From an uncultured Fidelibacterota bacterium (GTDB lineage: Bacteria > Fidelibacterota > Marinisomatia > Marinisomatales > Marinisomataceae): 64,000 nucleotides of DNA. This document shows positions 53,540 to 60,920 of this stretch, piece after piece (position 1 is the stretch's first letter; the number at the start of each line of letters is the position of its first letter). The DNA is taken from the NCBI GenBank assembly GCA_902576865.1, contig CACGWZ010000001.1:97595-161594 (forward strand), in the 5' to 3' direction. The position numbers and the translations under genes were made by a program. Under the pieces are notes generated by a model. The model had not been told where the DNA came from. It searched no databases and saw only the letters and a program-made list of their open reading frames with translations.

Positions 53540-54123
53540 TGAAGATAATTGGAATTACTGGTGGTATAGCATCAGGGAAAAGCACGGTTTCATCATATTT
53601 GGAAGAAAAGTATAAGGCATACATTTTTGATGCAGACAAAGAAGCTAAAGCGCTATTACAATCATCCTTTGTAAAAGATAAAATTCTCAAATCCTTTCCA
53701 AACCTCAAAGACTTCTCTAATGCATCTATCGCACAGGAAGTATTTAAAAACTCAGAATCACAGACAAAAATAAATAATATTATTCACCCGATTATAGGTG
53801 ATTTAATATTAGAAAGAATCAATGAAAAAAAAGATTTTCATAATATTTTTATTATAGATGCTGCATTGATTATTGAATCAGGGATATTTGAAAAATATCA
53901 AAAGAGTGGTGCAAAACTAATTTTAGTTATAGCTGACAAAGAGATAAGATTAAAGCGTTCACTTTATAGAGCTAATTTAGATCAAAAAACGATAAAAGAT
54001 AGAATACGATTACAAATGAAAGATGATGAAAAAATTGGATATTCTGATTACGTTGTTGAAAATAATTCTTCAAAATTTGAGCTTTTTAGAAAAATAGACC
54101 ACATTATAGAAAAAATACTATGA
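53539..54123 (+). CDS. coaE: Dephospho-CoA kinase
   Basis: Last step of coenzyme A synthesis. 194 residues: IIGITGGIASGKSTVSSYL (P-loop), AYIFDADKEAKALL (catalytic Asp), IIHPIIGDLILERI, FIIDAALIIESGIFEKY, KEIRLKRSLYRANLDQKTI (lid, in place of the usual Q..R..R) and DYVVENNSSKFELFR. It ends in an ATGA overlap with the lipoprotein esterase, which has no clear functional link to CoA. Confidence 0.94.
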   Translation: MKIIGITGGIASGKSTVSSYLEEKYKAYIFDADKEAKALLQSSFVKDKILKSFPNLKDFSNASIAQEVFKNSESQTKINNIIHPIIGDLILERINEKKDFHNIFIIDAALIIESGIFEKYQKSGAKLILVIADKEIRLKRSLYRANLDQKTIKDRIRLQMKDDEKIGYSDYVVENNSSKFELFRKIDHIIEKIL

Positions 54124-55088
54124 ACAAATTATTGAAAATATTTTTTACCACCTTATTCATTGTCCATTGTTCTTCAGATGTAAGCTCTGAAGATATTTTA
54201 AGCGACAATAATGAAAATGAAGGTGGCGGAAGTTTTACAGGTGGTGGAAACCAAACAAATCCTGAACTAATTGTAGAATTAATTTCAACTTACAATAATC
54301 AAACAGCTTCATTTACGACACAATTTGGAAGCTTTATGAGAAGCTTCATTGTTCATACCCCTCCAAACTTTGATTATCAAACTGAATCACTTCCACTATT
54401 ATTTGTTTTGCATGGATATACAGGTAGAGCACCATCGATGAGAGCGTATTCAGGGTTTGATCAAATTGCAGATCAAGAAAGATTTATAGTTGTGTATGTT
54501 CAAGGTACCACAGATCAGTTTGGTAATACAGGATGGAATGTAAATGTTGTAGCGAGTTTTCTTGGCGTAGATGATGTGGGATTTTTTAAAGCACTAATTA
54601 AATATTTTAAAGCCAGTTATAATATTGATAGTAATAAGATTTTTTCTTCCGGGATGTCACTGGGAGGTTTTATGAGTTATAGATTAGCTTGTGAGCTAGA
54701 TGAAATTAATAGTATTGGATCTGTGACAGGGTCAATGGCTGGATATTATCAATGTAGCCCTCCTAAAAAATCAGGTATTATTCATTTTCATGGAATGAAT
54801 GATGCTGTTGTTCCCTATAATGGTGTTGAATGGAGTTATTCTGCAAATGCAGCGCATGATTTTTGGAAAAATCATAACCAATGCAATTCACAAAATGAAC
54901 TAACAATGCCAGATTTTAATGGCGATGGTGAGTATACTAAACGTTTAATATCATATGATTGTGAAGAAAATAAAAGTGTTGAACTTTACTCTTTAGAGGG
55001 GGAAGGTCATACATGGTGGAAAAAATCATGGGGACACGACATCAATACCTCAGAATTAATTTGGCAGTTTTTTCAAAGTCAACAATGA
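54120..55088 (+). CDS. Lipoprotein esterase, PHB depolymerase/CE1 family
   Basis: 322 residues, secreted alpha/beta hydrolase. It has a lipoprotein signal (KIFFTTLFIVHCSS), then a Gly-rich linker, then FVLHGYTGRAPSM (oxyanion region), GWNVNVVASFLGVDDVGFF, FSSGMSLGGFMSYRLAC with the nucleophile Ser, GIIHFHGMNDAVVPYNG with the acid Asp, and LEGEGHTWW with the catalytic His. The PHB depolymerase-like (LpqC) group includes feruloyl and acetyl xylan esterases and polyester hydrolases. It may degrade exogenous polymers; the substrate is inferred. A second member lies at 55.7-56.6 kb. Confidence 0.88.
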   Translation: MNKLLKIFFTTLFIVHCSSDVSSEDILSDNNENEGGGSFTGGGNQTNPELIVELISTYNNQTASFTTQFGSFMRSFIVHTPPNFDYQTESLPLLFVLHGYTGRAPSMRAYSGFDQIADQERFIVVYVQGTTDQFGNTGWNVNVVASFLGVDDVGFFKALIKYFKASYNIDSNKIFSSGMSLGGFMSYRLACELDEINSIGSVTGSMAGYYQCSPPKKSGIIHFHGMNDAVVPYNGVEWSYSANAAHDFWKNHNQCNSQNELTMPDFNGDGEYTKRLISYDCEENKSVELYSLEGEGHTWWKKSWGHDINTSELIWQFFQSQQ

Positions 55089-55669
55089 TTCATCAAAAAC
55101 ATATAGATTATTTATCAAAAGTAGACAATACATTAAAAAGCGTAATTGAAAATAATACGACTCCAAAAATATCAAAGTCAAATGACTATGTATTAGATTT
55201 ATATAAGTATATTATTTTTCAACAGATATCTACTAAGGCCGGAAATAGTATTTATAATCGTTTTCTACAGTACTATAATAAAAACAAAAATAATATCTCC
55301 TCTTGGAGGGAACAACAATGGAAAAGCATTGGATTATCAAATCAGAAAAAAAATTATATTGAGAACATTTTTCGGTTAAAAAATGAAATATATGATCTGA
55401 AAAATGTAAGCAGTGTTAGCAAGATCTATAGACAACTTATTCAAATTAAAGGAGTCGGTAATTGGACGATTGATATGTTTTTAATTTTCTCTAAAAATAA
55501 TCTTGACATTTTTCCGGAGGGTGATTTGGCATTAATCAACATTATTAAAAAAAAGTATCAAGTCAATTCTATAGATCAAATTCTTGAAATAGCTAATAAG
55601 TGGTCTCCTTATAGAACGATAGCTACCTTATATTTATGGGAATCTCTGGATGATGACTTTCCTAATTAA
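55085..55669 (+). CDS. HhH-GPD DNA glycosylase, AlkA-like
   Basis: A base-excision enzyme for alkylated bases, 194 residues from the ATG that overlaps the esterase stop (ATGA, 55085-55088); the frame runs upstream into the esterase without conservation. Seen: YKYIIFQQISTKAGNSIYNR, QWKSIGLSNQKKNYIENIF, LIQIKGVGNWTIDMFLIF (helix-hairpin-helix) and IFPEGDLALINIIKKKY with the catalytic Asp, then WSPYRTIATLYLWES. It lacks the N-terminal domain of long AlkA. Overlap with the esterase suggests shared transcription without obvious shared function. Confidence 0.9.
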   Translation: MIHQKHIDYLSKVDNTLKSVIENNTTPKISKSNDYVLDLYKYIIFQQISTKAGNSIYNRFLQYYNKNKNNISSWREQQWKSIGLSNQKKNYIENIFRLKNEIYDLKNVSSVSKIYRQLIQIKGVGNWTIDMFLIFSKNNLDIFPEGDLALINIIKKKYQVNSIDQILEIANKWSPYRTIATLYLWESLDDDFPN

Positions 55670-56555
55670 AATCTGATAATTTATATTTTAGAAAAAAATC
55701 AACAATTTCTTTGCTAGAATTTATTTCATGATTATTCCTTCCAAATAATAATCTTTCAAGGAACCTATCTCCCATTGGAGAACCAAGCCATAAATGTCCA
55801 CCATTCTCGACTTTGAAATGAATCACTTTTGTATCAGAATTATTTTTATAGAAAGTATATTTTTCGACAGTTGTACGATCTTTTTTATGAATATCTTCGA
55901 TGTTTTCAACTACTTTTATATCTAATTGATTGTATTTAGCCCAATAATTAACTGATTCAATTGTACTCAAAAAATCTCTATCAGATTTATTATATTTTTG
56001 CAATCTATCTTTTGTACCATGAATGTGAATTAAAGGAATTTCTCTATCTATATTGCAGACCCTTTTTTCATTAATACTAAAATTACCTCCAACAGATCCA
56101 AATGCGGCTATTTTATTTGACATACTACATATAAGTTCATATGAAAACGTACCACCATTTGAAAATCCACAAGCATATATCCGATCAGAATCGATATTAT
56201 ATTTGGATGAGACTGAATCAATTAGCGCATTTACAAAACCAATATCATTTTCATTATTTAAAATAGCTTTACCCACATTCCATGATCTTTTAACACCTTC
56301 AGGATAAACTACTCCAACTCCATTTTGATGAGCGTAATTATCCATTTGTGAAAATTCTTTTTGGTTGATTGCGCGATCTAGAAAACCATGAAAATTTATA
56401 ATTAAAGGAACAGGTTTTGATGTATTTTTAGGAAGTGATATATAGTATTCTCTTGTCTTACCATCAATATTAACTATGTCTTTTATAGGATCCATTTTAT
56501 CTTCGGCTACTCCTAATAAAAAAAGAGAAAAAAAAACTATAAAAATTTTATACAT
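55662..56555 (-). CDS. Secreted esterase, PHB depolymerase/CE1 family, second copy
   Basis: 297 residues. Signal peptide MYKIFIVFFSLFLLGVAED is followed by TREYYISLPKNTSKPVPLII, NFHGFLDRAIN (oxyanion), GVVYPEGVKRSWNVGKAI, YACGFSNGGTFSYELIC with the nucleophile Ser, PLIHIHGTKDRL with the acid Asp and VENGGHLWLGS with the His. It is not a lipoprotein, unlike its paralog at 54.1 kb, and the two are clearly divergent. It overlaps the glycosylase gene convergently by eight bases and follows the guanidino hydrolase by two. Confidence 0.88.
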   Translation of the reverse strand: MYKIFIVFFSLFLLGVAEDKMDPIKDIVNIDGKTREYYISLPKNTSKPVPLIINFHGFLDRAINQKEFSQMDNYAHQNGVGVVYPEGVKRSWNVGKAILNNENDIGFVNALIDSVSSKYNIDSDRIYACGFSNGGTFSYELICSMSNKIAAFGSVGGNFSINEKRVCNIDREIPLIHIHGTKDRLQKYNKSDRDFLSTIESVNYWAKYNQLDIKVVENIEDIHKKDRTTVEKYTFYKNNSDTKVIHFKVENGGHLWLGSPMGDRFLERLLFGRNNHEINSSKEIVDFFLKYKLSDFN

Positions 56556-56557
56556 AA

Positions 56558-57442
56558 TTAAAACAGCTCATTGGTTAGACAATGAACCGAACCACCACTT
56601 AAATTAAACTGAGACGCGCTAATAGAATCAAAAATTATATTATTTGATAAAGCAAAATCTGATATTTTCTTTTGTTTTAAGTTTTTACCTCCGATGAACA
56701 GTCCTGGTAGTGTTAAACCATTCATTGCTGTTCTAAAGCTTAATGATGAGTTCATATCTTGATTTTCAATTTCTATCAACTCCCATTGATTTAATGTACA
56801 AATGTTTCTTAAATCATTTATTTCACTGTCGCTGAATACTTCTCTAGCACATACTAGTCCAATGCAATCGTATTCATTATTAAAAATAGGAGAAATTGAA
56901 GTATCTAAATGATACCCTTTTGAATTTATAATATAGAGTTTAGACACTTTAAGCTTTTCTGCCATTTGCTCTGCACCTCTGAGGTTATTTCTGCATTGAC
57001 CAGCTAATAAAATATTTTCTTTTGGAAGATAGAAGAATTCTCCGCCCTCAGCTACACAATTCTCATCGAGAAATGAAACCTTATATTGTAAATCATTTAA
57101 AGTGGAGATAACATACTCTCCTTCATTCATTCTTTCAGAAAGCTTCATATTACATATCACAATATCATTATTCGTGTTGCAGATAAAATGATCGCGCATA
57201 AAAACAAAGTCATATTTTTTATTTGCTTCGAGTTCAGATTTAAAAGGAATAATTATTGTATCAAGCGAATATTTTTGAAGTATTTCAATTAAATTATTAT
57301 GTTCTTTTTTTAAAAGTTCTTGATTAGGTATCGCACCATTACTCATCATATCATTATCGAGATACGCTACTATACCATTATTCCACCAACCGTTTTTTGG
57401 GAGAGAGCTAATAGCAATTTTGATTTTTTTTAAGTTATTCAT
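56558..57442 (-). CDS. Guanidino-group modifying hydrolase, DDAH/amidinotransferase family
   Basis: 294 residues from the ATG at 57442 (a TTG lies two codons before). This pentein-fold family includes dimethylarginine dimethylaminohydrolase, arginine deiminase and amidinotransferases. Seen: DFVFMRDHFICN (substrate Arg/Asp region), CVAEGGEFFYLP, GYHLDTSISPI with the catalytic His, and the C-terminal LSGGSVHCLTNELF with the nucleophile Cys. All catalytic positions look intact. The substrate may be a methylarginine or an agmatine-like compound. It is first in a two-gene unit with the second esterase. Confidence 0.85.
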   Translation of the reverse strand: MNNLKKIKIAISSLPKNGWWNNGIVAYLDNDMMSNGAIPNQELLKKEHNNLIEILQKYSLDTIIIPFKSELEANKKYDFVFMRDHFICNTNNDIVICNMKLSERMNEGEYVISTLNDLQYKVSFLDENCVAEGGEFFYLPKENILLAGQCRNNLRGAEQMAEKLKVSKLYIINSKGYHLDTSISPIFNNEYDCIGLVCAREVFSDSEINDLRNICTLNQWELIEIENQDMNSSLSFRTAMNGLTLPGLFIGGKNLKQKKISDFALSNNIIFDSISASQFNLSGGSVHCLTNELF

Positions 57443-57493
57443 TTTCAAAAACTTACAATTTTTAAATTAACTTTATAAGATTAAATTATTGAT

Positions 57494-58216
57494 ATGAATA
57501 AAGATATTTTAACAGTAAAAGATTTAAACAAATATTTACCTGCTTTAAAAACAAAAATTGATATTCATTTTCAAGATAAACTCAAAGAAGGTTTGTTTAA
57601 GGTAGATGCATTAGTTGGGCTAAAAAAAATTCCAAGCGAATCTATCGATTTGATTGTAACCGAACCTGCGTTAGAACCGAACAGTGGAATGTCTTATTCG
57701 TCATACATTAGATGGATAGAAGATTGGGTATCAGAATGTAAGAGAGTTTTAACAACTAGTGGCTCAATCTACATAATTTGTCCTTGGGAGTCCTCATCTC
57801 TTTACCACTCAGTACTTGGAAAAAATTTTATTATTCAATCAAGAATTACAGCTGAAAGACAAATAGAAAATACTGAATTATCTCAATGGAAGAATAAAAT
57901 ATCAGATATTTGGTTCGCTACCAAAACAAATGACTATATTTTTAATCAAAATTATATAGTAAATGGGAAAAATATTAATAACCCAAAACCAGAAGAAATA
58001 AAAGATAACCTATGGTTTCATCTCGACTACGAGGAAATAGTACATAGAATAGTAAAGGCGAGCAGTTTTAAGCTAAATTGGATTCTTGATCCATTTATGA
58101 ATGTCGGAGCAGTCGGTGTAGTTGCCAAAAAAAGAGGAAGAAGATTTATAGGTTTCGAAAACAATCAAGACCAAATTCTTCTTGCTATGAAAACAATTAA
58201 TGAAAGAGAAAAATAA
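57494..58216 (+). CDS. DNA methyltransferase-like protein with degenerate catalytic motif
   Basis: 240 residues arranged like a beta-class N4/N6 methyltransferase. IPSESIDLIVTEPALEP stands where the family has SVDLIxTDPPYN. WIEDWVSECKRVLTTSGSIY, a target-recognition middle and the C-terminal SAM-site block WILDPFMNVGAVGVVAKKRG with RRFIGFENNQ follow. The catalytic D/N-PP-Y is replaced by EPAL, and GSGTT by NVGAV. The chain is otherwise complete with good length, so it is not a fragment. It could be a non-catalytic binding protein or an altered enzyme. There is no restriction endonuclease nearby. It is joined to yqeY by TAATG. Confidence 0.8.
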   Translation: MNKDILTVKDLNKYLPALKTKIDIHFQDKLKEGLFKVDALVGLKKIPSESIDLIVTEPALEPNSGMSYSSYIRWIEDWVSECKRVLTTSGSIYIICPWESSSLYHSVLGKNFIIQSRITAERQIENTELSQWKNKISDIWFATKTNDYIFNQNYIVNGKNINNPKPEEIKDNLWFHLDYEEIVHRIVKASSFKLNWILDPFMNVGAVGVVAKKRGRRFIGFENNQDQILLAMKTINEREK

Positions 58217-58653
58217 TGCTAAAACAGATTGAGAAAGATATGATGGAGGCACTTAAAAATAAAGAGAGAGAAAAAGCAGGAGCATTGAGGCTTTTAATAT
58301 CCAGATGTAAAAACAAAGCTATCGAAGTTGGACATGAATTATCAGACCCTGAAGTTATTAAAGTGCTTCAATCTGCAGCGAAACAACATAAAGAATCAAT
58401 AAGAATGTACAAAGAAGGTAATAGAGATGATTTAGTCGAAACTGAAATGACTGAATTACAATTTGTGGAATCATATTTACCATCAATGATGAGTGAAGAA
58501 GAAGTTAGAAGTTTAGTAGAGAGTATTATTTCAGAAGTTGGGGCTGTACAAATGTCAGATTTTGGTAAAGTAATGCCTCAGGTGATGAAAAAGGGCGAGG
58601 GAAAAGTGGACGGGAACGTAGCTCAATCTATTGTTAAAGAATTACTTTCTTAA
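58216..58653 (+). CDS. GatB/YqeY domain protein
   Basis: 145 residues, the C-terminal-like domain of amidotransferase GatB as a free protein. Seen: LKQIEKDMMEALKNKEREKA, GALRLLISRCKNKAIEV, QLQFVESYLPSMMSEEEV-like region (ELQFVESYLPSMMSEEEV), SDFGKVMPQVMKKGEGKVDG and NVAQSIVKELL. YqeY-type proteins are widespread; a role in tRNA-dependent amidation is suspected but unproven. It lies upstream of cvpA and dnaG, and in many bacteria it lies before dnaG and rpoD, as here. Confidence 0.93.
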   Translation: MLKQIEKDMMEALKNKEREKAGALRLLISRCKNKAIEVGHELSDPEVIKVLQSAAKQHKESIRMYKEGNRDDLVETEMTELQFVESYLPSMMSEEEVRSLVESIISEVGAVQMSDFGKVMPQVMKKGEGKVDGNVAQSIVKELLS

Positions 58654-58655
58654 AT

Positions 58656-59120
58656 ATGATTATCGACATTCTTTTTTTAATGATATTTCTCGTCATGGGC
58701 GTATTTGGAATGAGTAAAGGATTTATTGAATCACTTACAGACTTTTTAAATCTTGTAGTAGGGATATCAATTGCACTATTTTTTTATGTAGATTTATCGT
58801 TCTTCATTTCAAAATATGTTTCTATTAATCCAACTATTATCATATCCTTTTGCATTGGTATAATCTTTGTAATATCCCTTGTAATGTTAAGGTTATTAAC
58901 AAGCCTATTATTATTTTTATTTGATGGAAGCATTTCATCATACAAAACACTAAATACCATTTTAGGTTTCATGTTGGGCTTATTTAAAGGAGTTTTAAGC
59001 TTAGTGCTTTTTGCAGGTATTTTTGAAAAATTCATTTCAGTAAGGATTTATGAAATTTTATTTGAACAGTCTAAGATTCTTGTTTTACTGGAACCAATCA
59101 AAGACTATATTTTTAGTTAA
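58656..59120 (+). CDS. CvpA-family membrane protein
   Basis: 154 residues with about four transmembrane helices (IIDILFLMIFLVMGVFGMSK, FLNLVVGISIALFFYV, IISFCIGIIFVISLVMLRLL, GLFKGVLSLVLFAGIFEKF). GMSKGFIESLTDFLNLVVG and LNTILGFMLGLFKG match the CvpA signature. The family is named from colicin V production and is linked to envelope homeostasis; the precise role is uncertain. It sits tightly between yqeY and dnaG (TAATG). Confidence 0.85.
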   Translation: MIIDILFLMIFLVMGVFGMSKGFIESLTDFLNLVVGISIALFFYVDLSFFISKYVSINPTIIISFCIGIIFVISLVMLRLLTSLLLFLFDGSISSYKTLNTILGFMLGLFKGVLSLVLFAGIFEKFISVRIYEILFEQSKILVLLEPIKDYIFS

Positions 59121-60862
59121 TGAGAAGAATAGCCCAAGAAACAATAAATAGAGTTTTAGAAGATGTCGATATCTTTGATGTTATTTCACAATATGTTGAT
59201 TTAAAGAAAAGAGGTAAAAACTACTTTGGTTTGAGTCCATTTAGATCTGAAACAAAGCCATCATTTAGCGTAGCTCCTGATAAAAATATGTGGTACGACT
59301 TTGGTTCTGGTCAAGGTGGGAATGCAGTACAATTTCTTATAGAATATGAAAAAATTAGTTTTTCCGAAGCAATTCGTTCACTTGCTGAAAAGCATAATAT
59401 TGAAATAATTGAAGTTGGCGATGAGCAGCAAAGCAACTTATATGATCAGCTTTACGAAATCCATAATCTCGCAAATTTATTTTTTATAAATAATTTATCT
59501 TCAAAAAAAGGGATCAACGCAAAATCTTATATGAAAGATAGATTTTTTGATGATACAATAATTAAAAAATTTTCCATTGGCTTTGCAAGCGATTCGTGGG
59601 ATCAACTGTATAATGAATTAAAAGATAAATTTGATATCGAAGTTATGGAAAAATCTGGTCTATTCTCAAAAGGGAAAAAAGGATATATAGATAGGTTTAG
59701 AAACAGAATTATGTTCCCATTTTTTAGCCCATCTGGAAAAGTTATAGGTTTTAGCGGAAGAAGCTTATCAGAAAAAGAAGATGTCAAATATCTTAACTCA
59801 CCAGAAACATTATTATTTCAAAAAAGTAAAGTTTTTTATGGTTCATATCAAACAATGCCTGAAATTCGTAAGCAAAATTATGTTCTTTTAGTTGAAGGGC
59901 AGACAGATTTTTTAAGGTTGTATGAGAAAGGATTTACAAATGTATTAGCAACATCCGGTACTGCATTTTCTTCTAAACATGCTGCAGCTTTAAATAAGTA
60001 TACAAATCGTGTGATACTTACTTATGATTCAGATAATGCTGGAATTAATGCTTCAATTAGAACTGGATATATTTTAATGCAAAATGGTTTTGAAGTAAGA
60101 ATTCTTGATTTAGGGAGTGAACTTGATCCTGATGATTACTTTAAGCTCAAAGAGAATAATAATACCTCATTTAAACACCTTATTAAAGAAGCAGTTCATC
60201 CGATAAATTATATTATCGATAAAAAAAGTATATTAGAAAAAGGTGCTTCTGATCGATCAAAGTTCTTGAATGAATCTATTGAAGAAATCAAGTTGATAAA
60301 AGATGTTATCATTAGAAATGACCTTATCAAAAGACTATCCAATGAGCTTGGAGTAATTGAGAGCGAGATTTTAAATCGCTTTGATCAAATAGCGCCTAGA
60401 AAGGTTGTAAAGATAAAAGCTACTGACTCAGAAGAAACCTCTATAAGAAACTTTGATTCCAAATCTGATATTGCTCAGTTAGAAATTTTAAAATTGCTAA
60501 TACACAACGCAGTATTGGTTGACAAAATTAACATATCGCTTTTCGATAATAAGCTATGTTACAATATTGTTAAGTCTATAAAAGAAAATAAAGGATCATA
60601 TAATAATGTTGCTCAACTTCTTGAGTTTATAGGCGATAGTCCAGAAGAGCGTAATTTGGTTGCAGCCTTAGCAGTTGATAGACCTGAAAAGGAGAATGAA
60701 TTAATTATATTGAATGACTGTATTAAAACGTTAGAAGATTTATCTATCAAAAAGGAAATTAGTCAGATTAGAAACCAAATTCGCATTGCAGAAGATAATA
60801 ATCAAAATTTAGATACTAGTTTAATTCGTAAACTAGAAGAGCTTCAAAAAAAAATCTCATAA
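59120..60862 (+). CDS. dnaG: DNA primase DnaG lacking the zinc-ribbon ligands
   Basis: Lays RNA primers at the replication fork. 580 residues, full family length. The N-terminal CHC2-like domain has the expected frame but reads NYFGLSPFRSETKPSFSV and MWYDFGSGQGGNAVQF, so each residue that normally binds zinc (CPFH, then CFGCG) is replaced by Ser, Arg, Asp and Ser. The catalytic core is intact: GFASDSWDQL, MFPFFSPSGKVIGFSGRSL, LNSPETLLFQKSKVFYG, VLLVEGQTDFLRLYE, LATSGTAFSSKHA and ILTYDSDNAGINA (toprim Glu and Asp). The C-terminal helicase-binding region is weakly conserved. Confidence 0.95.
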   Translation: MRRIAQETINRVLEDVDIFDVISQYVDLKKRGKNYFGLSPFRSETKPSFSVAPDKNMWYDFGSGQGGNAVQFLIEYEKISFSEAIRSLAEKHNIEIIEVGDEQQSNLYDQLYEIHNLANLFFINNLSSKKGINAKSYMKDRFFDDTIIKKFSIGFASDSWDQLYNELKDKFDIEVMEKSGLFSKGKKGYIDRFRNRIMFPFFSPSGKVIGFSGRSLSEKEDVKYLNSPETLLFQKSKVFYGSYQTMPEIRKQNYVLLVEGQTDFLRLYEKGFTNVLATSGTAFSSKHAAALNKYTNRVILTYDSDNAGINASIRTGYILMQNGFEVRILDLGSELDPDDYFKLKENNNTSFKHLIKEAVHPINYIIDKKSILEKGASDRSKFLNESIEEIKLIKDVIIRNDLIKRLSNELGVIESEILNRFDQIAPRKVVKIKATDSEETSIRNFDSKSDIAQLEILKLLIHNAVLVDKINISLFDNKLCYNIVKSIKENKGSYNNVAQLLEFIGDSPEERNLVAALAVDRPEKENELIILNDCIKTLEDLSIKKEISQIRNQIRIAEDNNQNLDTSLIRKLEELQKKIS

Positions 60863-60895
60863 AATAAAAGCCCTCTAAAAAAGAGGGCTTTTATT
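60863..60895. terminator. Bidirectional rho-independent terminator
   Basis: A perfect 14-bp stem, AATAAAAGCCCTCT (60863-60876) paired with AGAGGGCTTTTATT (60882-60895), with an AAAAA loop and T-rich flanks in both directions. It sits one base after the dnaG stop and 25 bases before the end of the convergent TonB receptor gene, so it can end both transcripts. It is the only clear intrinsic terminator I see in the window. Confidence 0.9.
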
Positions 60896-60920
60896 ATTTA
60901 ATAATCAGATATTATTCAAC

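Noticed and set aside
57494..58216. Restriction-modification system
   Set aside because: There is no endonuclease or specificity gene beside it and its catalytic motif is degenerate.
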